A stretch of 64,000 nucleotides of DNA from Thiosulfativibrio zosterae (GTDB taxonomy: Bacteria; Pseudomonadota; Gammaproteobacteria; Thiomicrospirales; Thiomicrospiraceae). The position numbers and the translations under genes are program-made. The stretch is taken from positions 1,781,501 through 1,845,500 of the forward strand of contig NZ_AP021888.1 in NCBI RefSeq assembly GCF_011398155.1. Direction: 5' to 3'. Every line of letters begins with the position of its first letter. The first letter of the stretch is position 1. Shown here one piece after another: positions 19,745-29,346 of the stretch. Under the pieces are notes generated by a model. The model had not been told where the DNA came from. It worked only from the letters and a program-made list of their open reading frames with translations, and made no database searches.

Positions 19745-19766
19745 CGTCAACTCCTTTGACCGATTG

Positions 19767-20954
19767 TTATGGCGCCTTAAATTGCGTAATCCATGCGGCT
19801 AACAAGGCTCTCTCGTCAGGCGTCATCTGCGTTAAATTGCCAATTGGCATGGCATGGGTTGCAATGGTTTGCGCATAAATGGCATCCACCTGCTGTTCAA
19901 TTTTAGCTTGGGTGTCTAGTTCAACCCCCTTCGGGGCAACCTTAAAGGCAAGATCCGTGGGCGCGGCAGCGTGACAAGTGGCACAACGCAGCTCCATAAT
20001 CGGTGCAATTTGCGCAAAGGTTACATTTGAAGTTAATGCCGTAGGCTCGGGGGTTTTAGGAAAGGTTAAATAAGCCAACACCACCATCAGCGACGCAGCC
20101 AAAGGCAACATCCACTGATGAACCTTGCCACGATTTTTTAAATTGAAGTAATGACGCGTCAACACACCAATCAACGAAATTGCCGCCAAAACTAACCAGG
20201 CCTGGTCATTTCCAAAGGTTTGTGGATAGTGTCCGCTGAGCATAATAAACAGCACAGGCAAGGTAAAATAATTATTATGGAAAGAGCGTTGAAAGCCTTT
20301 TTTACCTACACTGCCGTCTGGCACTTGACCAGCTTCCATGGCAGAAACCATTTTTTGTTGTGAGGGAATAATCGAGAAAAAGACATTGGCGACCATGATG
20401 GTACCCACCACGGCACCCATTTGGATGTAGGCGGCTCTAGGGCTAAATACTTGACTGAGCAAATAGGCCTCTAAGGTTAAGGCACCAAACACTATCCAAA
20501 AAACTAGGGCATTATTATGACCAATCGACGATTTACAAAGCTGGTCATAGGCTAACCAACTGATTAATAACGACGCTAAACTAATACTGATGGCTTGAAA
20601 TGCAGTGATGTCAGCGACACTTTTGTCGATGAGATACAAATGCGGGCTGATATAGAAAACCAAAACTAATAATGCAAACCCGCTAATCCAAGTTAAATAG
20701 GCTTCCCATTTAAACCAATGCAAAGTGGTTGGCAGTTTTTCGGGGGCGACTTCGAATTTTTCAACATGATAAAAACCACCGCCATGCACCGCCCACAAAT
20801 CACCCGCCACGCCTTTATTTAAACCGGCCTTGCCACGCTCTAAATTACCTTCTAACCAGTTAAAATAAAAAGAAGCCCCAATCCAAGCGATGCCCACAAT
20901 TAAGTGAATCCATTTGACATTAAGGTTTATCCATTCGAGGATGAGTGCATCCAT
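19767..20954 (-). CDS. puuD: Membrane urate oxidase PuuD with C-terminal cytochrome c
   Basis: Oxidises urate to 5-hydroxyisourate and passes electrons to the respiratory chain. The N-terminal part has about eight membrane segments with conserved histidines (WIHLIVGIAWIGASFYFNWLE, HGGGFYHVEKF, RSFHNNYFTLPV). A C-terminal cytochrome c domain carries CATCH at 324-328. The start at 20954 has GGAG six bases upstream; the open frame extends four codons to a TTG. It is second in the operon after gntR. One palindrome copy lies at 20196. Confidence 0.94.
   Translation of the reverse strand: MDALILEWINLNVKWIHLIVGIAWIGASFYFNWLEGNLERGKAGLNKGVAGDLWAVHGGGFYHVEKFEVAPEKLPTTLHWFKWEAYLTWISGFALLVLVFYISPHLYLIDKSVADITAFQAISISLASLLISWLAYDQLCKSSIGHNNALVFWIVFGALTLEAYLLSQVFSPRAAYIQMGAVVGTIMVANVFFSIIPSQQKMVSAMEAGQVPDGSVGKKGFQRSFHNNYFTLPVLFIMLSGHYPQTFGNDQAWLVLAAISLIGVLTRHYFNLKNRGKVHQWMLPLAASLMVVLAYLTFPKTPEPTALTSNVTFAQIAPIMELRCATCHAAAPTDLAFKVAPKGVELDTQAKIEQQVDAIYAQTIATHAMPIGNLTQMTPDERALLAAWITQFKAP
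20196..20205. repeat. CCAGGCCTGG palindrome, copy 3
   Basis: Perfect copy within puuD, read as Gln-Ala-Trp on the minus strand; the flanks keep the AAAAC-type left arm and TCATTT right arm. Confidence 0.8.
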
Positions 20955-20995
20955 AATCTGCTCCAAAACTGTTAATTTCTAGAGCTTAAAACACT

Positions 20996-21682
20996 CTAGA
21001 CTTCTTTTAACAGTGCATATAAATCGGGTTCTACTTCTTGTTTCTTTAAAAACAAACTTTCTTCAATGTGGCGTAAATGCACATCCATCAGTTTTTCAGC
21101 TTCATCGGGCGTGCCCTCTAAAACCACTTTTACCAAGGCCGAATGGTCCACACAAGCGCAGCCACCCGACCCAGACAAGTTATATTGCGCCACTATTAAA
21201 GAGGTGCGGGCAATCAACTGTTTAGCCATTTCTGCCAAGGGCTGATTTTTTGAGGCCTCGGCAATAAAAAAGTGAAACTCGGTTGACTTTCGCAGTCCTT
21301 TAGCACGGTTACCCGTATCAAAATAGCGATTTTCTTCGCGTACCATGGCTTGCAAAGTTTCTACCTGATAATGGCTGAGTTTGCCAACCACCATGCGAAT
21401 CAAAGCACATTCCACAATGCGACGCGCTTCAAAATATTGCGCCACTTCTTCAGCGGGCGTGGTCACCACACTGGCGCCCACATTGGGTTTAATTTCAACC
21501 ACACCTTCATGCGACAGTCGCAATAAAGCGCGGCGCACCACCGTGCGACTTACCCCAAAAATCTCAGACAAAGGCACTTCAACTAAACGCACCCCAGGCT
21601 GAAGTTTTTGCTCTAGAATGACATCAAATAAACGATCATAAATAATCTGTTCTTGATTTCTAGAACTTTTATTTTTTTCCAT
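20996..21682 (-). CDS. GntR-family (FCD domain) transcriptional regulator of purine catabolism
   Basis: A 228-residue regulator: N-terminal winged helix (LQPGVRLVEVPLSEIFGVSRTVVRRALLRLSHEGVV) and a C-terminal helical FCD ligand domain (EARRIVECALIRMV; ENRYFD; EFHFFIAEAS; HLRHIEESL). The start at 21682 has GGAG seven bases upstream. It heads the urate operon and faces hiuH-xdh. The palindrome ATTGTAYACAAT found upstream of its own operon and of every other purine block here fits a GntR operator, so it is probably a repressor relieved by a purine intermediate. Confidence 0.9.
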   Translation of the reverse strand: MEKNKSSRNQEQIIYDRLFDVILEQKLQPGVRLVEVPLSEIFGVSRTVVRRALLRLSHEGVVEIKPNVGASVVTTPAEEVAQYFEARRIVECALIRMVVGKLSHYQVETLQAMVREENRYFDTGNRAKGLRKSTEFHFFIAEASKNQPLAEMAKQLIARTSLIVAQYNLSGSGGCACVDHSALVKVVLEGTPDEAEKLMDVHLRHIEESLFLKKQEVEPDLYALLKEV

Positions 21683-21755
21683 AAGGACGCTCCTGCTGTT
21701 TGGCAAGGCTTAACATTGTTGCAGAACCACTTCGTCCGTGTAAATGTTAAGTTAG

Positions 21756-21767
21756 ATTGTATACAAT
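21756..21767. promoter_or_regulatory. GntR-type operator, gntR-puuD-puuE side
   Basis: Perfect palindrome ATTGTATACAAT, 74 bases upstream of the gntR start. It would allow autoregulation of the regulator and its operon. Confidence 0.8.
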
Positions 21768-21966
21768 TTATTAAAGGATAGTAAATAATAATTTTGATAA
21801 TTTTAAGATTGCCATTAAAAAACTTTTAGAAAACTAGTCCTAAAATCCAGCTAAACTAAAATAATTTCAAACACTTAAACAGATTATTATTATTTACACA
21901 AACAAACACTTCATTAGGTCTATTTTAAACCTTAGCCCTCTAAAATTCTGACAATTTCTAACTAAA

Positions 21967-21978
21967 ATTGTATTCAAT
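21967..21978. promoter_or_regulatory. GntR-type operator, degenerate middle copy
   Basis: ATTGTATTCAAT, one mismatch to the perfect palindrome, between the two perfect sites of the divergent region. Confidence 0.55.
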
Positions 21979-22030
21979 AACCTCAAAACTTGTTTTTGAC
22001 ATCTCACCGCACTGCAAATAACTGCTTGCG

Positions 22031-22042
22031 ATTGTATACAAT
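22031..22042. promoter_or_regulatory. GntR-type operator in the hiuH-xdh promoter
   Basis: Perfect ATTGTATACAAT lying in the 16-base spacer between the candidate -35 and -10 of the hiuH operon, a position that favours repression. Confidence 0.82.
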
Positions 22043-22093
22043 TTAGATATAATTTTGTTTAACACTCAATTTACTTCTGCCAAAGGAAGTCAC

Positions 22094-22447
22094 ATGACAG
22101 CACTCACCACGCATATTCTTGACACCAGCAGCGGCAAACCCGCCGCTGCCATTATCATTTATCTTTATCAGTTATCGGGTGACCGCAAAACCCTTCTTAC
22201 CCAAACCTACAGCAACCAAGATGGCCGAACCGACCAACCTTTATTGCAAGGAACCGCGTTTGTCGCAGGGCAGTATGAGTTGGTATTTGCGATGGGCGAC
22301 TATTTAAAAGCCAGCCATGCCAACCTACCCGATCCATTATTTTTAGACGACATTGTGATTCGTTTTGGCATTGCCGACCCCAGCCGTCATTATCATGTGC
22401 CACTCCTAGTGTCACCTTTTGGTTACAGCACATATCGAGGGAGTTAG
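22094..22447 (+). CDS. uraH: 5-hydroxyisourate hydrolase (transthyretin-like)
   Basis: Hydrolyses 5-hydroxyisourate to OHCU, the step between PuuD and UraD. At 117 residues it is the usual length. It starts MTALTTHILDTSSGKPA and ends with the diagnostic C-terminal YRGS; the HVPLLVSPFGYSTYRGS stretch is the active-site region. The ATG at 22094 follows AAAGGAAG; the frame is open 13 codons upstream but that part covers the likely transcription start. It is first in the plus-strand operon, 3 bases before xdhA. Confidence 0.95.
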   Translation: MTALTTHILDTSSGKPAAAIIIYLYQLSGDRKTLLTQTYSNQDGRTDQPLLQGTAFVAGQYELVFAMGDYLKASHANLPDPLFLDDIVIRFGIADPSRHYHVPLLVSPFGYSTYRGS

Positions 22448-22450
22448 GTC

Positions 22451-23980
22451 ATGGCACAAGACAACCCAATTTGTTTTTACCTAGGTCAAGAACTCAAAAC
22501 CCTCAGCGAAGTGCCTGCCACCCTCACTGTCTTGAACTATCTGCGTTTGCAAGAAAATGCCATCGGCACCAAAGAAGGCTGCGCAGAAGGCGACTGTGGC
22601 GCTTGCACCGTAGTGTTGGGCGAACTGATTAATGGGCAACTGCAATATAAAGCGGTCAACGCTTGTATTCTGTTTGTGCCCATGCTGGATGGCAAACAAC
22701 TGATCACTGTCGAACATTTAAAATCGTTTAATCAAGGACAACTCCATCCCGTGCAACAATTGTTGGTCGACACCCACGGTTCGCAATGCGGATTTTGTAC
22801 ACCGGGGTTTGTCATGTCAGGTTATGCACTTTACGAAAACACGCGAAAAGCGGGCAAAATTAACGAGGCCTGGTCAAATTTAACAGAACAAACAACCGAT
22901 TTAACCAACACCATCAATAAAGCCTTTGCCGGTAATTTGTGTCGCTGCACGGGTTACGGCCCCATTATTGAAGCGGGTAAACAAATGGTGCAGCACGCCT
23001 TAAATGCCCCGCAAAATGAAAACGCTGAACAAGACAGCATGACCGCTAAGCTGCAAGCCATTCAACCCAGCCACCCAAAACAACAGCACACCGCAACCCA
23101 AACCTTTATTCAACCGCACACCATCACCGACCTCACCCAAGCCTTAGTAGATTTTCCTGAAGCCAAATTGCTGGCCGGCGCCACCGACTTAGGGCTGTGG
23201 GTGACCAAACAACACCGCCATTTGCCAGCGCTCATTTCGGTGAACCAAGTCCCAGAATTGCAACAGATCACCTTGCACACCACGCACCTTGAAATTGGCG
23301 CAGCGGTGACCTACAGTCAAGCCATGCCGGTGTTGTGTCAGTATTTTCCAATGCTGGAACCCTATCTTGAAAGACACAGCTCCACTCAAATTCGCAACTC
23401 TGGCACCATTGTTGGCAATATCGCCAACGGCTCGCCCATAGCCGATATGCCGCCCCCGCTGATGGCATTGGGCGCTACCCTACGTTTGCGCAATGCACAG
23501 GGCGTTCGAGACTTGTTGTTACAAGATTACTTTATTGAATATGGCCGCCAAGGCCTACAAGCTCATGAGTTTATTGAAAGCGTATCGATTCCATGGCTGA
23601 ATTCGGCAGCTTACTTTCAAGTGTATAAAATTTCCAAGCGCTTTGAACAGGACATTTCCAGTGTCAGCGCAGCCTTTTATATTGAGCTCACCGACCAAAA
23701 AGTCAGCCAAGTGCGCCTATGTTTTGGCGGCATGGCGGGTACGCCTAAGCGTGCTGCACTCGCCGAAGCAGCCTTACTCAATCAACCTTGGCAAAACGCC
23801 ACCCTAGACCAAGCCGTCGCTGCTTTGACGCAAGACTTTACGCCTTTAGACGACTTTAGAGCCTCTAAAACTTATCGCATGACCGTAGCGCAAAATCTTT
23901 TACGCAAATTTTTTATTGAAACCCAAACCACAGGTCAACCGCTTAGCCTAACGCATACTGGGGAAATCAAACATGCCTAA
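22451..23980 (+). CDS. xdhA: Xanthine dehydrogenase small subunit (2Fe-2S and FAD)
   Basis: Passes electrons from the molybdenum centre through two 2Fe-2S clusters to FAD. Plant-type cluster EGCAEGDCGACTVV, second cluster CGFCTPGFVMS and NLCRCTGYGPI lie in the first 180 residues; the FAD-binding domain follows (LLAGATDLGLWV; RNSGTIVGNIANGSPIADMPP). At 509 residues it is the fused two-domain type. The stop overlaps xdhB by 8 bases. A near-match (9/10) to the palindrome lies at 22864. Confidence 0.96.
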   Translation: MAQDNPICFYLGQELKTLSEVPATLTVLNYLRLQENAIGTKEGCAEGDCGACTVVLGELINGQLQYKAVNACILFVPMLDGKQLITVEHLKSFNQGQLHPVQQLLVDTHGSQCGFCTPGFVMSGYALYENTRKAGKINEAWSNLTEQTTDLTNTINKAFAGNLCRCTGYGPIIEAGKQMVQHALNAPQNENAEQDSMTAKLQAIQPSHPKQQHTATQTFIQPHTITDLTQALVDFPEAKLLAGATDLGLWVTKQHRHLPALISVNQVPELQQITLHTTHLEIGAAVTYSQAMPVLCQYFPMLEPYLERHSSTQIRNSGTIVGNIANGSPIADMPPPLMALGATLRLRNAQGVRDLLLQDYFIEYGRQGLQAHEFIESVSIPWLNSAAYFQVYKISKRFEQDISSVSAAFYIELTDQKVSQVRLCFGGMAGTPKRAALAEAALLNQPWQNATLDQAVAALTQDFTPLDDFRASKTYRMTVAQNLLRKFFIETQTTGQPLSLTHTGEIKHA

Positions 23981-26309
23981 CACCGCTCAAATCGCCCAAC
24001 TTAAAAGCGGTGTCAAAGCCGCCTTGCAACACGACAGTGCGCTCAAACATGTCAGTGGCGAAGCACTCTATATAGACGACTTGCCCGAGCCCAAAGATTG
24101 TTTACACATTTATATTGCCCAAAGTCAGCACGCCCATGCCAAAGTTACCCAACTCGATGTCAGTGCCGTTAAAACCGCCCCAGGCGTGGTTAAAGTGCTC
24201 ACTGCGCAAGATATTCCCGGCAAAAATGATTTTGGCGCCGTCATCGATGGCGACCCCATTTTTGCTGATGGCTTAGTGGAATATTTAGGGCAATCGCTCT
24301 TTGCGGTAGCGGCCACAGACATAACCTCTGCCAGAGCCGCTGCCAAATTAGCTGTGGTCAACTATGAACCCTTGCCAGCGTTCATTCATGTTAAAGAAGC
24401 TCTCGCCGCTCAATCCTTTGTATTAGATTCCAAAACCTTTTACCGCGGACAGCCAGAAGCCGAGTTGCCTTTGGCCACGTATCGTTTGCAGGGTGAAATC
24501 GAAATTGGTGGCCAAGACCATTTTTATTTGGAATCCAATATTGCCCTCGCGATTCCTGGTGAAGACCAAGATTTAAAAATCTACAGTTCCACGCAACATC
24601 CCACCGAAGTGCAACATTGCTGCGCCAAGGTGCTGGGATTACCCGACCATGCCATTCAAGTTGAAGTGCGCCGAATGGGCGGTGGCTTTGGTGGCAAAGA
24701 ATCGCAACCCGCTTTATTTGCCAGCATTGCCGCCTTGGTGACCCATCACACCGGCAAACCCGCCAAGTTAAGACTGGATCGCGATGATGACATGACCTTA
24801 ACGGGCAAGCGCCATGATTATGTGATTAGCTATGATGTGGGGTTTGACGATACCGGGCGCATCCGTGCGATTCAATTTGAAGCGGCATCTCGTTGTGGCA
24901 TGTCGGCGGATTTATCTGGCTCAATTAACGACCGCACCATGTTTCACTTGGATAATGGCTATTATCTCGACCATGTCAAAATCGTGTCGCACCGTTGCAA
25001 AACTCATACGGTGTCTAATACCGCTTTCCGAGGGTTTGGTGGACCACAAGGCATGGTAGCGATGGAGCGTGTGATTGATGCCATTGCCTACCGTTTGCAA
25101 CAAGACCCACTGATTATTCGCAAACGCAACTATTACGGCAAAACTGAACGCAATGTCACGCCCTATCACATGACCATTACCGACAATATTCTGCCAGAGA
25201 TTACCGCCGAACTCGAAGGCGCATCCAACTACGAACAACGCCGCGCCCAAGTGCTGGCGTTTAACGCACAAAGCCCCTATTTGAAAAAAGGCATTGCTTT
25301 CACGCCGGTCAAGTTTGGAATTTCGTTTACCGCTACTCATCTCAACCAAGCCGGTGCATTGATTCATATTTACAGCGATGGCAGCATAACACTCAATCAC
25401 GGCGGCACTGAAATGGGTCAAGGCCTGTTCACCAAGGTGGCGCAAATTGTGGCTGAAGAATTTCAAGTCGAAACCAGCCAAATCAAAATCACCGCCACCA
25501 CCACTGATAAAGTGCCCAACACATCGCCCACGGCAGCTTCTAGCGGATGCGATTTAAACGGCAAGGCGGCACAAAATGCGGCGATTATTCTTAAAAATCG
25601 CTTAATTGAGTTCGCCGCCAATCACTATCAAGTAACAGCAGCCGACATACATTTCACCCCAGCAGGCGTGCAAATCGGCGCTAGCCTAGTGCCTTTTAAA
25701 ACCCTAGTGCAACAGGCCTATTTTGCGCGGGTTTCTTTATCGACCACCGGCTTTTACAAAACGCCAAAAATTCATTTTGACCCAGCCCAAGGTAAAGGTC
25801 ATCCGTTCTTTTATTTTGCTTATGGTGCGGCGGTGTCCGAAGTCACTATTGACACCTTCACTGGTGAATATAAGGTCGATAGAGTTGATATCGTGCATGA
25901 TTGCGGCGACAGCATCAACCCTGCCCTAGACAGAGGACAGGTGGAAGGTGGGTTTATTCAAGGCATGGGTTGGCTCACCACCGAAGAATTGGTATACGAC
26001 GCCAGCGGCAGACTGCGCACCCATGCGCCCTCTACCTATAAAATTCCAGCCTGCGGTGACCGCCCCAAAATTATGAACATCCATTTGCGCTGCGAAGCCA
26101 ACCCCGAAAATACCGTCTACCGCTCCAAAGCCGTTGGCGAGCCGCCCTTAATGCTGGGCATCAGCGTCTTTAATGCGCTCACCGATGCCGTCGCCAGTGT
26201 CGGCAATTACCAAACTTGCCCCAACCTAAATACCCCAGCCACCCCAGAACGCGTTTTGCTGGCATGCCAAGCGTTGCGAGACACTACAGCGGAGCTAGCC
26301 CATGCTTAA
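23973..26309 (+). CDS. xdhB: Xanthine dehydrogenase molybdopterin-binding subunit
   Basis: Catalytic subunit oxidising hypoxanthine/xanthine to urate. Molybdopterin signatures are intact: DHFYLESNIAL, RMGGGFGGKES, the Arg-containing NTAFRGFGGPQGM and the catalytic-Glu segment AVGEPPLMLG near the C-terminus. At 778 residues it is of normal size. Overlaps with both neighbours show tight coupling in the xdhABC operon. Confidence 0.96.
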   Translation: MPNTAQIAQLKSGVKAALQHDSALKHVSGEALYIDDLPEPKDCLHIYIAQSQHAHAKVTQLDVSAVKTAPGVVKVLTAQDIPGKNDFGAVIDGDPIFADGLVEYLGQSLFAVAATDITSARAAAKLAVVNYEPLPAFIHVKEALAAQSFVLDSKTFYRGQPEAELPLATYRLQGEIEIGGQDHFYLESNIALAIPGEDQDLKIYSSTQHPTEVQHCCAKVLGLPDHAIQVEVRRMGGGFGGKESQPALFASIAALVTHHTGKPAKLRLDRDDDMTLTGKRHDYVISYDVGFDDTGRIRAIQFEAASRCGMSADLSGSINDRTMFHLDNGYYLDHVKIVSHRCKTHTVSNTAFRGFGGPQGMVAMERVIDAIAYRLQQDPLIIRKRNYYGKTERNVTPYHMTITDNILPEITAELEGASNYEQRRAQVLAFNAQSPYLKKGIAFTPVKFGISFTATHLNQAGALIHIYSDGSITLNHGGTEMGQGLFTKVAQIVAEEFQVETSQIKITATTTDKVPNTSPTAASSGCDLNGKAAQNAAIILKNRLIEFAANHYQVTAADIHFTPAGVQIGASLVPFKTLVQQAYFARVSLSTTGFYKTPKIHFDPAQGKGHPFFYFAYGAAVSEVTIDTFTGEYKVDRVDIVHDCGDSINPALDRGQVEGGFIQGMGWLTTEELVYDASGRLRTHAPSTYKIPACGDRPKIMNIHLRCEANPENTVYRSKAVGEPPLMLGISVFNALTDAVASVGNYQTCPNLNTPATPERVLLACQALRDTTAELAHA

Positions 26310-27297
26310 CTGGACACGCCTTGCCACCCTTGCTCAACAAACCGAAATCTTTATGCTGGTGAGCGTAGCCAAGGTACAAGGCTCATCCCCCAGAGAAGTG
26401 GGCGCAAAGATGGCGGTTTTCGCCAACCGAATTGAAGGCACCATTGGCGGCGGACATTTAGAATATGCCGCCATCGAGCAAGCCAAAACCTTGTTAAACC
26501 AAGCACCCGACCATCACATCAGCCTAACCCAAACCCCCTTAACCCCGCGCTTCGACCAATGTTGCGGCGGGCAGGTCACCTTGGTATTTGAAAAAATTAA
26601 TCCAATAACATCACCTTGGTTAAACGATTTGGCAAGGCTTTTAAAGCCATTTTCAGCCGAAAAACCACCCAAATTTAACCAGGCCTGGTTAGTTTTTGAC
26701 CCCATTTCGTTTAAAAAACATATTTCGCAAAGCCCACCGCAACCCGAAAAACACCTTATTATTGAAACCATCCAACCGCATCCGTTTCCAATTATGATTT
26801 TCGGTGCTGGTCATGTAGGTAAGGCGCTGGTGAACCAATTGCAATTTTTAGATGCCAAGGTCACGCTGGTCGATAGTCGTGCTGACCAATTTCCCGAGCA
26901 GCCACCCGCACATATTCAGTGTATCACCACGCAAAACTGGCAAAGCCTGATTGACTCGGCACCCAGCCACACTTACTTTTTAATTCTGACCCACAGCCAT
27001 CAACTGGATTTTGCCTTGACCCAAGCCATTCTGCAAAAAGGACAATTTGCCTATTGCGGTCTGATTGGTTCTAAAACCAAAAAGGTGCGCTTTGAGCGTC
27101 AACTCAGTGCAAATGGCTTAACTCAGCCCCAAATAGCCAGTTTGACCTGCCCCATCGGATTGCACAACATCCCCGGAAAATCGCCCGAAATCTTAGCGAT
27201 TTCTGTGGTGGCACAACTCTTGCAAATTCAAGCGCAAGCCAGCTCACTAAAACCTTCAACCCACAAGGAACTTCGCCATGTCACAGCCCAGCTTTGA
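26302..27297 (+). CDS. xdhC: Xanthine dehydrogenase accessory protein XdhC
   Basis: Binds the molybdenum cofactor, promotes its sulfuration and inserts it into XdhB. N-terminal VAKVQGSSPREVGAKM and QCCGGQVTLVFE belong to the XdhC/CoxI domain; a Rossmann segment MIFGAGHVGKALVNQL starts near residue 166; the C-terminal YCGLIGSKTKKVRF is typical. It overlaps xdhB by 8 and guaD by 20 bases. One palindrome copy lies at 26679. Confidence 0.95.
   Translation: MLNWTRLATLAQQTEIFMLVSVAKVQGSSPREVGAKMAVFANRIEGTIGGGHLEYAAIEQAKTLLNQAPDHHISLTQTPLTPRFDQCCGGQVTLVFEKINPITSPWLNDLARLLKPFSAEKPPKFNQAWLVFDPISFKKHISQSPPQPEKHLIIETIQPHPFPIMIFGAGHVGKALVNQLQFLDAKVTLVDSRADQFPEQPPAHIQCITTQNWQSLIDSAPSHTYFLILTHSHQLDFALTQAILQKGQFAYCGLIGSKTKKVRFERQLSANGLTQPQIASLTCPIGLHNIPGKSPEILAISVVAQLLQIQAQASSLKPSTHKELRHVTAQL
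26679..26688. repeat. CCAGGCCTGG palindrome, copy 4
   Basis: Perfect copy within xdhC, in the full 14-bp AACCAGGCCTGGTT, read as Asn-Gln-Ala-Trp, followed by AGTTTTT. Confidence 0.8.
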
Positions 27298-27769
27298 TGC
27301 CATTCAAAAAAACCTCATGCGCCATGCCATTCAACTGTCGCACGACAAAATGGTGGCCGGATTTGGCGGCCCGTTTGGCGCGGTCATCACCAAAGATGGC
27401 GAAGTGATTGCTGAAGGTTATAATCAAGTCACCTCCAGTAACGACCCTACGGCGCACGCCGAAGTCACCGCCATCCGCGAAGCCTGCAAAAAACTCAATA
27501 CCTTTGATTTAAGCGGCTGTCAAATTTACACCAGCTGCGAACCCTGCCCCATGTGCCTAAGCGCCATTTACTGGGCGCGCCTCGACACCATCTATTACGC
27601 CAACTCGCGCCAAGACGCGGCAGACATAGGGTTTGATGACGAAATGCTCTACAACGAAATTCCCAAACCCATTTTAGAACGCTCTATTCCCACCTATCGA
27701 TTGCTCGAAGACGAGGCCATTCATCCCTTTACTTTATGGAAAAATAAAAGCGACAAAATTCATTATTGA
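27278..27769 (+). CDS. guaD: Guanine deaminase, CMP/dCMP-deaminase fold
   Basis: Deaminates guanine to xanthine. Zinc motif HAEVTAIREACKKL with the catalytic Glu, and SCEPCPMCLSAIYWARL (CxxC), are intact. The C-terminal half (ANSRQDAADIGFDDEMLYNEI) matches the GuaD subfamily of small deaminases such as B. subtilis GuaD. It overlaps xdhC by 20 bases, so the product xanthine feeds the neighbouring dehydrogenase. A second, unrelated amidohydrolase-type guanine/8-oxoguanine deaminase is encoded at 48847. Confidence 0.92.
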   Translation: MSQPSFDAIQKNLMRHAIQLSHDKMVAGFGGPFGAVITKDGEVIAEGYNQVTSSNDPTAHAEVTAIREACKKLNTFDLSGCQIYTSCEPCPMCLSAIYWARLDTIYYANSRQDAADIGFDDEMLYNEIPKPILERSIPTYRLLEDEAIHPFTLWKNKSDKIHY

Positions 27770-27789
27770 TTGTCCAAGAGGATTGCACT

Positions 27790-29346
27790 ATGTCACAGGC
27801 CAGATTACAGCTTGAACAAATCACCAAAGCCTTTCCCGGATGCCTTGCCAACGACCAAGTGCATTTGGCCATTTTACCCGGCGAAATTCATGCACTATTG
27901 GGCGAAAATGGCGCAGGAAAAAGCACCCTCGTTAAAATGATTTACGGCCTACTCAAACCCGACCAAGGCCAAATTTTATGGGAGGGCGAAGCGGTGGATA
28001 TCAGCAGTCCCAAGGTTGCGCGCAGTTTGGGTATTGGCATGGTGTTTCAACATTTTTCGTTATTCGAAGCCCTCACCGTGCTGGAAAATATTGCGGTCGG
28101 TATGGATGGCGATTTTGATTTAAAAACACTTGAAAAGCGCATTAATGAAGTGTCGCAAAACTATGGTTTATTTATTGACCCTAAAATGACCATTCACGAT
28201 TTATCGGTTGGCGAACGCCAACGCGTGGAAATTATTCGCTGTTTATTACAAGCGCCCAAATTGCTGATTATGGACGAACCCACCTCGGTGCTCACCCCAC
28301 AAGAAGTCGATAAATTGTTTGTCACCCTCAAACGCCTGTCGGACGAAGGGGTGTCAATTTTATACATCAGCCATAAGCTAGACGAAATCAAAGCACTCTG
28401 CCACAAAGCCACTATTTTGCGGGGTGGACGCTACATTCAAGAACTCGATCCCACCGCAGAAACTGCCCAAAGTATGGCGCAATTGATGGTCGGCGAAAAA
28501 ATCACGCCCCCAAAACGCACCGCCTCAACGGCATTTGGCAAGGAAGTCATTCGGGTTAAAAATCTATCGCTCAAGTCTTCTCAACCGTTTGGCAACGACA
28601 TTAAAAATGTCAGCTTTATGATTCGCGAAGGTGAAATTTTGGGGGTGGCTGGCATCGCGGGCAATGGCCAAACGGAACTGCTGTCGGCACTCAGTGGCGA
28701 AGCCGATACCGCTGTCGATAGCATAGTGATTCACGGTCGTCCCAGTGGCAATTTACCGACCAATCAACGCCGAATGTTTGGCATGGCTTATGTACCTGAA
28801 GAACGCTTAGGTCATGCGTCTGTCCCCAATAATGCGCTCCATGAAAATGCGTTTTTAAGTGGTTACCAAACCCAAAACTTGCAAAAACTGGGATTCATTA
28901 ATTTCAAAAAACGCAATGAATACGCTCAAATGATTTGCGACAAATACAAAGTTAAACACAGCGGCATTGGTGCAGCAGCTAAGAGTTTGTCGGGCGGGAA
29001 TTTACAAAAATTTATCGTAGGTCGCGAAATCGAACAAGGCCCTAGCCTACTCATCGCCGCGCAACCCACCTGGGGCGTGGATGCGGGTGCCGCCGCGGCG
29101 ATTCATCAATCGATTTTAAATCTGGCCGAAAAAAATAGCGCCGTGTTACTGCTCTCCCAAGATTTGGACGAGTTGTTTGCGGTCTGTGATTCGATTTGCG
29201 TGATTTATGAAGGCACGCTTTCAGCTGCCTACCCGGTCAATCAAATCAGTCGTGAACAAATTGGATTATTGATGGGGGGTGTCACGCCACCCGGTATGTC
29301 CGTCATGGACAATGCGAAATTAGGAGAAGATTATGATGCAGCTTAA
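27790..29346 (+). CDS. BMP-type nucleoside/purine ABC transporter, double ATPase
   Basis: Two fused ABC domains (518 residues) as in the RbsA/YufO-like class. The first has Walker A GENGAGKST, signature LSVGERQRVEI and Walker B LLIMDEPTSVL; the second has a degenerate P-loop (GIAGNGQTELLSALSG) and signature LSGGNLQKFIVGREI. The start at 27790 (MSQARLQLEQ) follows AAGAGG. Works with the two following permeases; the cognate BMP-family binding protein is 17 kb away at 46622. Substrate probably purine bases or nucleosides. Confidence 0.93.
   Translation: MSQARLQLEQITKAFPGCLANDQVHLAILPGEIHALLGENGAGKSTLVKMIYGLLKPDQGQILWEGEAVDISSPKVARSLGIGMVFQHFSLFEALTVLENIAVGMDGDFDLKTLEKRINEVSQNYGLFIDPKMTIHDLSVGERQRVEIIRCLLQAPKLLIMDEPTSVLTPQEVDKLFVTLKRLSDEGVSILYISHKLDEIKALCHKATILRGGRYIQELDPTAETAQSMAQLMVGEKITPPKRTASTAFGKEVIRVKNLSLKSSQPFGNDIKNVSFMIREGEILGVAGIAGNGQTELLSALSGEADTAVDSIVIHGRPSGNLPTNQRRMFGMAYVPEERLGHASVPNNALHENAFLSGYQTQNLQKLGFINFKKRNEYAQMICDKYKVKHSGIGAAAKSLSGGNLQKFIVGREIEQGPSLLIAAQPTWGVDAGAAAAIHQSILNLAEKNSAVLLLSQDLDELFAVCDSICVIYEGTLSAAYPVNQISREQIGLLMGGVTPPGMSVMDNAKLGEDYDAA

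Larger units (their letters stand above)
21683..22093. other. Divergent regulatory region between gntR and hiuH
   Basis: 411 bases without a gene. AT-rich, with three copies of the GntR-type palindrome (21756, 21967, 22031), and a candidate promoter for the hiuH operon with -35 TTGCGA (22026-22031) and -10 TATAAT (22048-22053). The middle part (about 21780-21960) shows no recognisable structure. Confidence 0.7.

Noticed and set aside
24921-25481. 186-codon minus-strand frame inside xdhB
   Set aside because: Lies fully within conserved xdhB and shows no family features; a shadow caused by codon bias.
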